From PALSA-612 sp963776375 (GTDB taxonomy: Bacteria; Actinomycetota; Thermoleophilia; Gaiellales; Gaiellaceae), in contig CAVZMF010000009.1 in assembly GCA_963776375.1 (NCBI GenBank), forward strand, positions 1 through 64,000: 64,000 bases of DNA. The letters are read 5' to 3'. This document shows positions 1 through 8,801 of the stretch, in pieces. The notes beneath the pieces are model-generated. The model searched no databases and was not told where the DNA came from. It was given only the letters and a program-made list of their open reading frames with translations. A program made the translations under genes and the position numbers. Positions within the stretch are counted from its first letter, which is position 1, and each line of letters starts with the position of its first letter.

Positions 1-136
1 GGCAACGGGCCCAACGAGAAATCCCACGGTGCAATGGCCACGGCAGGCCGCGCATCATTGCGTTTGCGCGACATCCGTCTGTTTGAACCAAGAACCGCTC
101 GGCCTACACGCAGCGTAGAAAAAAAGCCTACGCGTT

Positions 137-152
137 AGTGATGGCTGTCACA
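137..152. promoter_or_regulatory. CRP/FNR-like palindrome, one mismatch
   Basis: AGTGATGGCTGTCACA matches the TGTGA-N6-TCACA pattern with one mismatch. It lies about 55 bases before the lipoprotein start at 208, a normal place for an activator site. Perfect copies of the pattern occur at 1520, 3366 and 3466. Confidence 0.45.
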
Positions 153-207
153 GCCAACCGTTTTCAAACAAGTAAGGCTGCTTGAGTGAAGGCGCAGCGG
201 GGCGAGG

Positions 208-588
208 ATGCGTTATTCTGCAATATTGATTTCACTTTGTCTTGTCGGTTGCGGTGCTCTGTTGGAAGCAACAGATCCGGACCGGGAAAACAGATACAAT
301 GCAGCCGTGAGCGGCTGCGGGCGGATGGAAAGCAATCCTATGCTATGGGCGCAGTGCCAGACGGAAGCTGAAAATCTACATTGGGGGTGGGGATCTATCT
401 CGAATTGCGACCTGTTGAGCCTAAGACAGGCCCGCAGGGCCGAAATCGCCAGTCGCTTAGAGCGTCATCAAATCACCCTAGAACAGGCTAACGTAGAACT
501 GTCGATCATGCAGAGTCAGACGAGCGAGACCAGCAAGAGGCAAGCGACCCCCCAGGGCGGCGCACCGGCTGGGTCCGATAGTCGTTGA
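208..588 (+). CDS. Small lipoprotein, unknown function
   Basis: A 126-residue protein that starts MRYSAILISLCLVGCGALLE. The hydrophobic segment ends in a lipobox (L-V-G-C, Cys at 15), so it should be lipidated and membrane-anchored outside the cytoplasm. The mature part has three more Cys residues (C37, C54, C67), a polar helical stretch near residues 75-95 and a Ser/Gln/Gly-rich tail. I do not recognise the family. The start is supported by the signal peptide, and a CRP-like palindrome lies just upstream. It is a single gene; the next gene is convergent. Confidence 0.6.
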   Translation: MRYSAILISLCLVGCGALLEATDPDRENRYNAAVSGCGRMESNPMLWAQCQTEAENLHWGWGSISNCDLLSLRQARRAEIASRLERHQITLEQANVELSIMQSQTSETSKRQATPQGGAPAGSDSR

Positions 589-702
589 AGATGGGTTACA
601 GCGCACTGTAACGACAATTCGCGACAAGCGGATGCTTTTATAAGTTGTTCCACGGCCGCGCCGAACCACCATGTTTCGGAAAATACTTCCAAAACCACAC
701 TT

Positions 703-1122
703 TTACGGATTCCGCCACTGGAACAGCCTCTTTATCGTTCGCTTCACCGGATCGTCCTCACTGGGCTCGGCGTTGGTTGGAATTAATTGCGTTGGCGGTG
801 GTGGAAAGTTGGCTCCGCCCCTTTGCTTGGTCCGTCGCCGCTTCTTTGCCGTTTCATCGGCACGGCTTTGTGTCGCCTGTTCCAGTCCTTTCAAATAGGT
901 CGCGATACTGGCAGCTGATTCAGGAGTGTCTGCATGATGTAGCTCGCCGAGAAAAGTTTTTAGATCCACCCCACCGTGAAACGTGGTTACGCCTTGTGGC
1001 GATTTATGACACCTCTCACACTGAGCTGTGTAAAGTGTCTTGCCCGGGTCCTGCGCCCCCGCAGCGCCTCCGAAACACAGCACCAACGAACAAAACGTTA
1101 GGCGGACGCAGCGGCCTACCAT
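703..1122 (-). CDS. Small monohaem c-type cytochrome
   Basis: 139 residues. A signal peptide (residues 1-23, ending AGAQ) is followed by one haem-binding C-x-x-C-H (CERCH, near residues 35-39). No second CxxCH is present. The Met axial ligand is not obvious, and the C-terminal third is a Lys/Arg-rich then Pro-rich tail of low complexity. It is probably exported and matured by the Ccm system as a periplasmic electron carrier; that role is inferred from the motif. It points the same way as the Cys-rich gene ending at 1138. Confidence 0.7.
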   Translation of the reverse strand: MVGRCVRLTFCSLVLCFGGAAGAQDPGKTLYTAQCERCHKSPQGVTTFHGGVDLKTFLGELHHADTPESAASIATYLKGLEQATQSRADETAKKRRRTKQRGGANFPPPPTQLIPTNAEPSEDDPVKRTIKRLFQWRNP

Positions 1123-1137
1123 CGCTACCCCAGCAAT

Positions 1138-1359
1138 CTATAAATTGATGCCCCGAGGATCGACGAAAGACGCCGGCACCTCAATGCGCCTTCCTGAGCC
1201 AGTTTGGGCACATGGCGGCATACAATTGGTAATGTACACGTTGCCTTTGCCGCCACACGCTTGAGCGCACTCCTGCTCGCAATTTTGCTCTTTGGCGTAC
1301 GCTGAAAACGAAAAAGCGAGCAAACAAGCCAAAGCGATCATGCCAAACACTTTACCCAT
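1138..1359 (-). CDS. Small Cys-rich secreted protein
   Basis: 73 residues. A signal peptide (MGKVFGMIALACLLAFSFSA, then YAK) is followed by a short mature region with five Cys in a C-x3-C-x3-C pattern and a later CMPPC pair, which suggests disulfides in the periplasm. The ATG at 1359 is preferred over the GTG one codon earlier because a GGGGG run sits about seven bases upstream of it. It is 15 bases ahead of the cytochrome gene on the same strand, so they may be co-transcribed. Similar in size and layout to the gene at 1593. Function unknown. Confidence 0.55.
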   Translation of the reverse strand: MGKVFGMIALACLLAFSFSAYAKEQNCEQECAQACGGKGNVYITNCMPPCAQTGSGRRIEVPASFVDPRGINL

Positions 1360-1519
1360 CACATTACCCCCAATTAACTAAGCTCGAACAGATTGGTCAG
1401 TCGATTGTCCAACCCATAATACTGCTCTTTGGGTCTATTTCGGTCCACGCGGTTGGGAACTTTTCCACATTCGAATTTGCGTGGATTACGCGAAACAAAA
1501 TTCCGGAAATCGTGTTTTT

Positions 1520-1535
1520 TGTGACCGAAATCACA
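1520..1535. promoter_or_regulatory. CRP/FNR-like palindrome
   Basis: TGTGACCGAAATCACA is a perfect TGTGA-N6-TCACA palindrome preceded by a T-run. Its centre lies about 65 bases upstream of the start at 1593 and it also lies upstream of the divergent gene that starts at 1359, so it could act on both. Confidence 0.55.
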
Positions 1536-1592
1536 TGACCCACGCCCCCAAATCTGCCTATCGACTATGGGGTGAATTTCATCGAGGGAAAA

Positions 1593-1832
1593 ATGATCAG
1601 GTTTATCAGGCTGTTCCTAGGAGTCGTGATCCTAGGTTGTTTTTCTTTCACAGCATGGGCCAAGCCCGTTACTTCCCCAGCGCCTTTGAAAGACGCGCAA
1701 TGTAGTCAAAGTGTGTGTACGAAAAACTGCGACACCAAAGGTCTAAAATGCTTGATCACCTGCGATGATAAGGCAAATGGCAACTGCAAATCAACCTCAA
1801 TCACGTCACTCCTTTTGGGGTGTTGGAAGTAA
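1593..1832 (+). CDS. Small Cys-rich secreted protein
   Basis: 79 residues when started at the ATG at 1593, which has a GAGGG ribosome site just upstream; an in-frame GTG at 1572 would add seven residues. Signal peptide MIRFIRLFLGVVILGCFSFT with cleavage probably after AWA. The mature part of about 55 residues holds seven Cys (including SVCTKNC, CLITC and GNC), so it is probably disulfide-bonded. It resembles the divergent gene at 1138 in design although I see no clear sequence identity. Function unknown. Confidence 0.5.
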   Translation: MIRFIRLFLGVVILGCFSFTAWAKPVTSPAPLKDAQCSQSVCTKNCDTKGLKCLITCDDKANGNCKSTSITSLLLGCWK

Positions 1833-2073
1833 GACCCAAAAGAGCATCGCCATGATTAGCAGGCTGCTGCCCGTATCGAATTTCCTTAGTGCTGGTGCCT
1901 GGCTACTTCAAACCGCAGCCACGAACCCCCGCATCGCGCCGGGCCTTGCGGCCGGCAAGCGCGGTGCGACGCTAAAAGCCAATCGCGCTCACCATTTATT
2001 CGGTCATCTCATCGGCCGTGACAAATAATTTAGGATCTCGAGGTCCAGTGCTTTCGCAGCGTTCTGCCAGTAA

Positions 2074-2397
2074 TCACACACATTGATTGCCACGCAAAGC
2101 TCCTTCAGAGCGAGTCCAGTTCGGATGTTGTCCCGAGGACGTGCACCAGCGCAGGCGCAGGAAGTCGAAGTGCCTTGCGTAGCGGAAAAATTGCCCCAAT
2201 TGCACGAACAAATTATCGGAGACGTGTCGCAGCCGGAAGACAGTGATGTGCTTACGCCCGCATTGTGGGCAGTGGGTACGCACGGTGTATTGGGCCCCGA
2301 ATTTCGTCGTTTCGAGCCACGCGGGCGATGATTTCATTTCTTTATTCCCGAAATTGCTCATTCCGGCTGTGATACTCGAATCTCTGCTATTGTCCAA
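2074..2397 (-). CDS. Hypothetical protein with a CPQCGRKH motif
   Basis: Up to 107 residues. The only recognisable element is C-P-Q-C-G-x-x-H near residues 43-50, half of a zinc ribbon; a second CxxC is lacking. An internal Met at residue 21 (MKSSPAWLETT) is an alternative start. Composition is plausible for a protein, but an overlapping plus-strand frame is also open over part of the region, so this is a weak call. Confidence 0.3.
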   Translation of the reverse strand: MDNSRDSSITAGMSNFGNKEMKSSPAWLETTKFGAQYTVRTHCPQCGRKHITVFRLRHVSDNLFVQLGQFFRYARHFDFLRLRWCTSSGQHPNWTRSEGALRGNQCV

Positions 2398-2923
2398 TAG
2401 TGGACCGATGGGGATAACGAAAATTGCGTTAGCCGCCTCGTCCGGTCAGCACGCCTTCGGCATCGAGAACCGCGGCACTATCTTACGAAGAATAGATTTG
2501 GTGAATGCGGCTGAGCAGCGACAAACGATTTGTAGTTAGCGGCAACGAGTAACGCGCCCACAAAAGGATCACTACTGTAAGACGGATCACCATAACCCGA
2601 GTTTAGCCGGGTCGGCCGCAACACAGTCATCCACTCGAACCAATTACAGTGAATTCTTTGTCAGGTGTGGGCTGTCTGCAACACTATGCCGCTGCAACGG
2701 CTACTACGGCGGCGCCGTAGCGCAGGCGTTGCGGTAACCCAGGTGTGGCGGTAACAGCGCGCAGTGCCCGCCTGCCGTTGAGTTTGCAACGCGTACCGAT
2801 GCTGGCAGGTTTGTTAGAATCAAACTTCGAGAGCTGCAGACCTTGGACGATGCCGGCCCTTTTTCTCTGGTGTTGCACGCGCTATATCGCGCCCTGTTGT
2901 GGCGTAACTCTCGCGGCAGGCCG
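2398..2923. other. Intergenic stretch, nothing recognised
   Basis: About 525 bases in which I see no convincing gene, RNA or repeat. Short open frames exist on both strands but none has a ribosome site, signal peptide or familiar motif. Confidence 0.4.
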
Positions 2924-3283
2924 CTAAGCGCGCCTGCTACCTTCATTCATCCCTGTGAGCCAGTCGTCGCCAAACAATCGCTTTTCTATGGCTGCCTTCT
3001 GCCAAGCGTGCACCGCTTTTTGCACAGTTCTTTCTATCGTTCTGAGTTGCTGGCCAAGAAATGCGCCCTCAGCTATCCAAAGGTTGTCTGCGTATTGATA
3101 AACGTGCAGGGCATACCGCTGACTGAGCACCTCCACTGAGTGTTGGGTCATTGTTGTTGCCAATGATTTGTTGGACCGTCTTTTCGACAAGCGGCTGGCG
3201 TTATCGTGATCCAAATGAGCCTCCGATATCCACGTTCCCGATTGACCCATGGTTAAAAACCCCCCGGCAATGGTGAGCGCCAT
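2924..3283 (-). CDS. Hypothetical protein
   Basis: 119 residues with no domain I recognise. The C-terminal half (residues 60-119) is helix-rich and amphipathic with many Arg, Gln and Ala residues and ends GDDWLTGMNEGSRRA. The N-terminal 45 residues look less protein-like, so the true start may be the Met at residue 45 (MTQHSVEVLSQRY). No neighbour suggests a role. Confidence 0.35.
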   Translation of the reverse strand: MALTIAGGFLTMGQSGTWISEAHLDHDNASRLSKRRSNKSLATTMTQHSVEVLSQRYALHVYQYADNLWIAEGAFLGQQLRTIERTVQKAVHAWQKAAIEKRLFGDDWLTGMNEGSRRA

Positions 3284-3365
3284 GTGCTGGCTGGGGAGTA
3301 AGGGACATGAAGGTTCGTAGAACGATCTTCACAAAAAGAGCTTCACTGATTTTGGAGCCGTTGGC

Positions 3366-3381
3366 TGTGACAGCCGTCACA
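3366..3381. promoter_or_regulatory. CRP/FNR-like palindrome
   Basis: TGTGACAGCCGTCACA is a perfect TGTGA-N6-TCACA palindrome in a gene-poor stretch. It is 100 bases before a second perfect copy. Confidence 0.5.
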
Positions 3382-3465
3382 ATGCGCCCGAGCAGCGGAT
3401 GCAAAAACACCAAAGGCACCGCAGCTACCCGCGCTATTGATGGAAGTTTTAAAAAACCGTTTTTT

Positions 3466-3510
3466 TGTGATGGCCATCACACGCTGGCGGGATATTTGTG
3501 ATGGCCAACA
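3466..3510. promoter_or_regulatory. CRP/FNR-like palindrome plus nearby half site
   Basis: TGTGATGGCCATCACA (3466-3481) is perfect, preceded by a T-run, and is followed 29 bases later by TGTGATGGCCAACA (3495-3508), which keeps the left half and spacer. The next plus-strand gene starts at 3816, rather far for direct control, so a short unrecognised transcript between them is possible. Confidence 0.5.
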
Positions 3511-3815
3511 CTGTGGGGCCCGGACCTTGTCATCACCGACCAAGTACGAGCTAGTGATCAACACAAAAACGTCGAAGGCACTGGGCCTTACATTCCCGCC
3601 AGCGTTTCTTGCACGCGCGGACCACGTAATCGACTGATTGGCATGTCCGCCTTTCGCCCAAAGCGGACATCAGCAGCGTCGATTTAGGTGCGATGCAAAA
3701 CTCCATATCTTCATAATGCTGTGCGAAGAACGTTTATCCGGATGGATCGACCGTATGAGCGGCGCTAAACTCACGCGTGATTAATCCTGTTTACCACGGG
3801 TCATAGGGGATCGAC

Positions 3816-4103
3816 ATGGAACAGATTTTGATCAACCTCATCGCAGGAGCGCTTGGCGGAGTTGGCGCAGGTAAGGCATCTCCGACCTTTGATCTCGGTA
3901 CGGCTGGTAACATTATTTCCGGCTTGGTCGGAGGCGGGGTGCTCGGACAGATCGCTACGTTAGCTCTGCCAGCGGTCGTGGCCGCAGCGCAATCGGGCAA
4001 TCTGAGTATCAGCGGCATTGTCTCACAGGCGATCGCAGGCGGCGCTGGCGGGGCCATACTCACGGCGGTCATCGGCGCAATCAAGAACAAAGCAATGGGC
4101 TGA
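3816..4103 (+). CDS. Gly/Ala-rich hydrophobic small protein
   Basis: 95 residues starting MEQILINLIAGALGGVGAGK, with an AGGGGA-like ribosome site about six bases upstream. Almost the whole protein is Gly, Ala, Leu, Ile and Val, with three hydrophobic segments (about 4-20, 30-60 and 65-90) separated by short polar turns such as SPTFDLGT and SGNLSISG. There is no signal peptidase site. The composition recalls Gly-rich bacteriocin-like or holin-like peptides, and proteins of this type are common as hypotheticals in Rhizobiales. No function can be assigned. Confidence 0.65.
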   Translation: MEQILINLIAGALGGVGAGKASPTFDLGTAGNIISGLVGGGVLGQIATLALPAVVAAAQSGNLSISGIVSQAIAGGAGGAILTAVIGAIKNKAMG

Positions 4104-4346
4104 CGATCAACCCAATAAGTTTGATTGATCACTGAAGGGGTCGGGACACTGAGTTTGCTCGCGCCGCGGCGACAGGTGATCGAGTGGCGGTGTTTTATTG
4201 CGTCGATTGAGTCCACTGCTTTTGACGCTTAGCAAGCACTTGCATTGCGGGTGAAGAAGACTCGATATGGATGCTGCTCCTACAGACTTTGGAACTAAAT
4301 AGCAGCCCTGAGGTTCTGTTTGCGGAGAAAGGACCGATCCATGTTA

Positions 4347-4742
4347 TTATTGAAGTGGTGTTAGCGCGCCGATGAATGATGAATTTGCTTGAATGGCGTG
4401 ATCCAGGGTTGGGGAACTGGATTGCGACGGTGGGGACGTCCCGACGCAGCATTTGGGCCCGCCCACCGTGTCAGCCTTCATCGCGTCGAGCTCGGCCGTC
4501 AGATCTGGATATATTGGCCGACCGGTATTGCCGAAGAGCGGCCACCACGCTTCCTCACCAGTTTTGGGATGGACAATCCAAACGCTGTCGGGTCGCTCCT
4601 TCGGCCGATAGTGAGCGACGTCAAAAGCGCCAAATAGTGTTCCTATCGTTGCAGCCATTCCCAGGCCACAAGATCCACCGTCGCCAATGACTGATACCCA
4701 AGCCGTTGCGCTTTGCTTCGGAAGACGATGAGTTCGGCCCAA
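4347..4742 (-). CDS. Hypothetical protein
   Basis: Up to 131 residues. The stretch from the internal Met at residue 29 (4658) reads like a real protein: MAATIGTLFGAFDVAHYRPK, then a WIVHPKTGEEAWWPLFG segment and an acidic helix. The earlier and last parts look weaker. No domain recognised and no informative neighbour. Confidence 0.35.
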   Translation of the reverse strand: MGRTHRLPKQSATAWVSVIGDGGSCGLGMAATIGTLFGAFDVAHYRPKERPDSVWIVHPKTGEEAWWPLFGNTGRPIYPDLTAELDAMKADTVGGPKCCVGTSPPSQSSSPTLDHAIQANSSFIGALTPLQ

Positions 4743-4895
4743 GTTCCGGTCGGCATCTCGCGCACCTTTGACGAATGGGCGTTTTGAAAAAAATTATGCG
4801 TTGTTAACGCAGGTTCGAATGCACAGCTTCGTTTCCACAGCATTAGCGACATATCTGCGATAATTGGACATTCGAGCCGAAATGCCGAGAGAAGA

Positions 4896-5009
4896 ATGTA
4901 CCTAAAACTAACGATGCTGTTCTTGTTAATGGGCTTCGTTGTGGGGCTTCCTTACCTTTTCGAAAAAATATGGGCAATTTGGAAAGCGGCGGGCAATCGA
5001 CATCACTAA
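4896..5009 (+). CDS. 37-residue single-span membrane peptide
   Basis: A short frame, MYLKLTMLFLLMGFVVGLPY followed by a polar, aromatic tail (EKIWAIWKAAGNRHH). It has a GAGAGAAG ribosome site immediately upstream and one hydrophobic helix (residues 3-22). The gene for a small exported Lys-rich protein begins 60 bases later in the same direction, so the two may share a transcript. Function unknown; single-helix peptides of this size often modulate membrane complexes, but nothing here shows which. Confidence 0.45.
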   Translation: MYLKLTMLFLLMGFVVGLPYLFEKIWAIWKAAGNRHH

Positions 5010-5069
5010 GGCGAGTGGATCCAGCAGCTTCAATCGCAAATCATGAATTTGCAGGGAGAGGTTCTATTG

Positions 5070-5330
5070 ATGAGGTTCGGCAATCTTTTCTCTAGGTATC
5101 GAGCGGTTTCAAAATGGAGTGGATTGCTAGCGGCAATCGCTATGGCGTTGCTCACTGTAGCTGCTAGTGCGCAGATGGTTGGCAGTGAGAAGGGTAAAAA
5201 ACATCGGGACACTCAAAAGACAGAAGATCAAGCAAAAAAAAAGAAAGTGGATGAGAAGGCATACGAAGACGCTTTAAAAAGCATACCCCCATCGAGCGAA
5301 AAGTCCGACCCCTGGAAAAGTATGCGATAA
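5070..5330 (+). CDS. Small exported Lys-rich protein
   Basis: 86 residues from the ATG at 5070, which has a GGGAGAGG ribosome site. A long signal peptide (residues 1-35, hydrophobic core LLAAIAMALLTVAA, cleavage likely after ASA) is followed by a highly charged mature region rich in Lys, Asp and Glu and the ending SEKSDPWKSMR. The layout matches a group of small exported proteins common in Bradyrhizobium whose function is unknown. An in-frame ATG nine codons upstream (5043) is less likely. Confidence 0.6.
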   Translation: MRFGNLFSRYRAVSKWSGLLAAIAMALLTVAASAQMVGSEKGKKHRDTQKTEDQAKKKKVDEKAYEDALKSIPPSSEKSDPWKSMR

Positions 5331-5378
5331 GATTTGCGCTGGGCGAGGAGTCATGTTGGTGTGCGTACGAGCCGTGCG

Positions 5379-5792
5379 TTATTTCGCACACAACTTGTCG
5401 AGTGTCTCGAGCGCTGAACCAATCTCGAGAGCCTCTTGTAAATCTGGGTCGATCTCCTCAAGTCTGGTCAGTAGTGCCACATACTCCGGGCCCAGTTTTG
5501 TTGTCATTTCGTCCATTTTTTTATTCAGCTCGTCAATCTTATTCATATCTTTTTTCTGTTCGGCGTCCTCGATTTGGCTACCAAGCTTGCCAATGTCGCA
5601 ATAGGTCTAAGTCTTAGCCATGTCGCCGCTGATCGTTTTGACAGCGGCCGCCACTGTGGTCACTGGCGCCGCCGGCGCAGCTTTCGCGGGTTTCGCAGCT
5701 TTCGCAGCTTTCGGCGGGTTAGGCGCTTGAGCCTGCACACACACCGGCACGACGGCGATTCCCAAAACAACAACAATCATCTTGAAGTTCAT
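5379..5792 (-). pseudogene. Exported coiled-coil protein gene with in-frame TAG
   Basis: From the ATG at 5792 the frame gives a signal peptide (MNFKMIVVVLGIAVVPVCVQ, then AQA), an Ala/Lys/Pro-rich linker and ISGDMAKT, then TAG at 5607-5609. The same frame continues without interruption for 75 codons (TYCDIGKLGSQIEDAEQKKD, then an amphipathic helix with many Glu and Lys and the end TLDKLCAK) to a TAA at 5379. Rhizobiales homologues known to me have Gln at the position of the TAG, so one C-to-T change explains it. The whole protein would be 137 residues and exported. A sequencing error is equally possible. Confidence 0.65.
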
Positions 5793-6709
5793 GAATGCGC
5801 CTCAAAACGAGATCCGAAACCGGGGGCAGGCCAAACAGACGTTCGTATTTGAGATTGTGAGCAAAAACCAAAGAAAGTAAACGGCAACGCGCCGTTCCGA
5901 AAGCGATCCCCTTTGCCAATCTGCTGGACATCTTGAGGGTAAGAAATCAATAAATTCAAGACACAGTTGCAAAACACATCTTGCTGCGGGGGATGGGGAA
6001 AGAATGCGCTCGAATGAAGCGCGCGATGACGTGACATCAATCGCAAGAGGTGAAGCAGCCCTGATAGGCCGTGTTTCTACGCACGCAATTCAAATAGGGG
6101 GCGGTCAAGTCCGACTTCCTTGCCCCTCATCCAGCGTTGCGAAGAGTTTGCAAATCGTGAACAGTTCGAGGTCGGCCACGAGATATGTTCGCCGATTGTC
6201 GCCGGATTATTTAGCATACCAAAAGAAGAGATTTTGGTCCCTGGAGCGATCGTCGGCTTTTAAAAATTTTGACCGGTGGCAGCGGCAAAGACGCAACGAT
6301 TTGATGTTTGATTTCAGACTACAACCATAGTCGACAACTGGCTGCAATATCGTGAACGGCACACCCCGCCGCCTGCACGACCAATTCAGCGGTAAACCTT
6401 GAGTAGCCGCAATTATTGGTCGGGTGCACTTGGTCCTGTTCTCTAACTGCCAAGTTCGACCAACCCCCCAGTACGATCGCGCGCCTTATCAAGGTATCCG
6501 ACGATATGCTTAAGTAGCCCTAGAAATTCATTTAATAACTTTATAAGGCGCAAGAATGAGGTCGTTGCCATCATGCCGCATGGAAACATAGCCATCGCGC
6601 AGGTCGCCATTTTGATGTGCACAAAAGATGGTGCCGCATGTTCGAAGGGGTGCACCCGCTCGAAGGTGGCGGGTTTCGCTTGAAGTTTTGTTGTGACCGG
6701 CGTTCCGGG
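5793..6709. other. Intergenic stretch, nothing recognised
   Basis: About 900 bases without a gene I can support. Several short frames are open on both strands, none with a ribosome site plus recognisable protein features. A minus-strand frame near 6530-6620 ends in a protein-like stretch (HQNGDLRDGYVSMRHDGND) that may be a gene remnant. Confidence 0.35.
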
Positions 6710-7003
6710 ATGAAGATCGAAAGCCCGCTAGTTTTCTATCCATGCTACGCGTGGGAGACCGCCAAGAAGGCTTGGAGGTGTTGGCAGGTCTACAGACAGC
6801 TCCGCGCGACGCTGAATGAAGCGCTGACCGCACCCGACCGCGTCGCCACTGCGCCTGCACAACAGGATGAGTTTGAGCGTCTTTCGCTCTATCACAAGAC
6901 CATCGGTGGAACAGCCGCGCTTGTTCGCAAGCGACGCGATGATGTTATCCGCGCCGGTAGTCACGCCAGCGAGGCAGCGCCAACGGCCACAGCGTCGGAG
7001 TAG
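6710..7003 (+). CDS. Hypothetical helical protein
   Basis: 97 residues from the ATG at 6710 (MKIESPLVFYPCYAWETAKK). The N-terminus is aromatic, followed by long helices rich in Arg, Gln and Leu, and the tail is Ala/Thr/Ser-rich (ASEAAPTATASE). The segment DEFERLSLYHKTIGGTAALV reads like a conserved core. I do not recognise the family and the neighbours do not help. An upstream in-frame ATG at 6617 is open too but gives a less protein-like N-terminus. Confidence 0.4.
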   Translation: MKIESPLVFYPCYAWETAKKAWRCWQVYRQLRATLNEALTAPDRVATAPAQQDEFERLSLYHKTIGGTAALVRKRRDDVIRAGSHASEAAPTATASE

Positions 7004-7343
7004 CAGGAGGCCCGCACAGACGCAATGTCCACTTACGCAATTCGCTGACATTCATAGAGGGATGCTCTTTGAGAGCTGTTGTAATGCAATTACTGACGTA
7101 ATTACGGCTCGCTGGCCACTTTTGCCTTTAGCCCCGGCCTTGCAGGCGACGGTCGCCTGTTTGGTGGCAATCTTCTAAAGTTCGGCCGGCGTTTGATCTC
7201 TGCCGCCTTTGCGGCTTGCTGCACACGCTTTCCTGAACGTGTGCCCGTACACATGATGAGGCGACAAGCATGCTGAAAAATCCATTCGAACAAACGCCGT
7301 TGAAGCTAGGTGAGTGCCCGTTTCGGCAAATGACGCCAGCCGA
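7004..7343. other. Intergenic stretch, nothing recognised
   Basis: About 340 bases; a short frame near 7271 (MLKNPFEQTPLKLGECPF) overlaps the next small frame and could be a remnant. Nothing else seen. Confidence 0.3.
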
Positions 7344-7430
7344 ATGGCCAAGCTGAAGCGTGAGCTTGAGCGTGAAGAAGAAATCCGCCGGGCTTTAAGG
7401 CTCGCCCCGAAAAACGAAACGCTGCATTGA
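7344..7430 (+). CDS. Possible 28-residue charged peptide
   Basis: MAKLKRELEREEEIRRALRL followed by APKNETLH. It is a highly charged amphipathic helix, and an overlapping frame just upstream could be its frameshifted N-terminal part. There is no clear ribosome site, so this is a tentative call. Confidence 0.25.
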   Translation: MAKLKRELEREEEIRRALRLAPKNETLH

Positions 7431-7640
7431 ATGAGCGCGACGGTTAGCGCTTGGTCGTGGTGTGATATGCCAACGCCGAAAGCCGCGTGTTACAGTTCCG
7501 TGCGTTTCGCTGTATGCTATTTCCGACAAACTGCAAACAGCCGTGATTTGCCGATTCGTGGCAAGCCCGAATGTGCTTATGTGTGTCGCTCTGGCGACCA
7601 TGCGGCAGGTCCAAGTGAGCAGTCGACCATTGCAACCACA

Positions 7641-8669
7641 ATGTCCAAACCTGCAGTAGAAACCACGCTGACCCAGAAAGTACTGCTGGTGCTCGGTTCG
7701 AGCCTGCTGATGCTTGTCCTCTTGGGCACCGGCGAACTTTACTGCCGCTGGTTCACGCGCATCAATTTCGGGGGCAGCAGCGCTGATATGTTCATCGACC
7801 GCAAGTTCGGCGGCAGCTATGGCAACGCGTCCGATTACGAGGGCATTTCTTTCGGCACTAAGTTCCGAACCGACCGGAACGGCTTCCGTATCGATCCGAC
7901 TTTTCGCGATCCGACGAGCAACACGGCGGTCTTGATCCTCGGCGATTCGGTCGCCTTCGGCCCGGGTGTTGAAGAACCGAAGACCTTCGTTGGTCTCTTG
8001 CGGCGCTCGATGCAAAACGTCAGGTTCTACAACTCTTCCGTGATCGGATACAGCCTGCATGACTACGCAAATGTCGTTGACCAATTCGTCCCGCTAAAAC
8101 CCGAGATCAAGTACGTGTTTCTGTTCTACTGCCTGAACGACGTCTACGACGTCAGTGCCCAACAGATACTTAAATCTGTCCAGGCGGGCACCATCACTAC
8201 AACGCCGAGCCTGCAATCCGTCGTCTACTCAATCAATGCCTATCTACGCGAGCGCTCGAAACTCTATCTTTTCGTGAAGAATGTGCTCACGGATCCATCC
8301 ACGAGATATTTCAAGCAAGACCTGGCCGAGTATCAAAAGGGAAACGACCACGTCGCCACATCGCTGCGTCCGCTCAAGGAGATCGGTAAGAAGCTCGCCG
8401 CTAGGGGAATCACCTTCAAGGTCTTCGTGATGCCCTACAAGGCTCAAGTGCAGACCATGCTGCAGGCGGACCTGTTGCCGCAGAGAATAGTCGATGACTT
8501 CCTGCGCCGGAATAAGATCGACTACAACGATGCGACCGAAAAATTTATGAACTCAGGCTTCACTGCGGAAGATCTGTACCTTTATGGCGACCCGATGCAT
8601 CTGAGTGAAAAGGGGCATGGCCTCGTGTCGAAGATCGTCGGCGGCGAACTGAACAGAATAATGCGCTAG
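7641..8669 (+). CDS. Membrane-anchored SGNH-hydrolase-like protein (1)
   Basis: 342 residues from the ATG at 7641; the frame is open further upstream but that part lacks protein character. One N-terminal membrane helix (about 12-34) is followed by a periplasmic SGNH/GDSL-type domain: catalytic-Ser motif LILGDSVAFG near residue 100, an N-bearing CLNDVYD near 165, and the late D-x-x-H block as DPMHLSEKGH near 320. Family members often act as O-acetylesterases or acetyltransferases on exopolysaccharide or peptidoglycan. It pairs with a second SGNH gene at 9084 and with acyltransferase and glycosyltransferase genes further on, which fits surface-glycan acetylation. Substrate is inferred. Confidence 0.75.
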   Translation: MSKPAVETTLTQKVLLVLGSSLLMLVLLGTGELYCRWFTRINFGGSSADMFIDRKFGGSYGNASDYEGISFGTKFRTDRNGFRIDPTFRDPTSNTAVLILGDSVAFGPGVEEPKTFVGLLRRSMQNVRFYNSSVIGYSLHDYANVVDQFVPLKPEIKYVFLFYCLNDVYDVSAQQILKSVQAGTITTTPSLQSVVYSINAYLRERSKLYLFVKNVLTDPSTRYFKQDLAEYQKGNDHVATSLRPLKEIGKKLAARGITFKVFVMPYKAQVQTMLQADLLPQRIVDDFLRRNKIDYNDATEKFMNSGFTAEDLYLYGDPMHLSEKGHGLVSKIVGGELNRIMR

Positions 8670-8801
8670 CCAAACTAGCCGCCGGCAACGACCCGCTGCA
8701 CACCTGAAACGCCGATACCAAGTTTGCGGGCGAGCTTATTGATGCCAACGCCTTGTTTCGCAGCTTGCGGTTTTGCGTGGCCGGCGCTGCATTATGCCGG
8801 T

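Larger units (their letters stand above)
3284..3815. other. Intergenic region with CRP-like palindromes
   Basis: No convincing gene. The stretch holds two perfect TGTGA-N6-TCACA palindromes (3366, 3466) and a related half palindrome at 3495, all before the gene that starts at 3816. Confidence 0.4.

Noticed and set aside
6728..7051. Minus-strand frame opposite the gene at 6710
   Set aside because: Its composition (Arg/Cys/Gly-rich) is less protein-like than the plus-strand frame and has no recognisable start.
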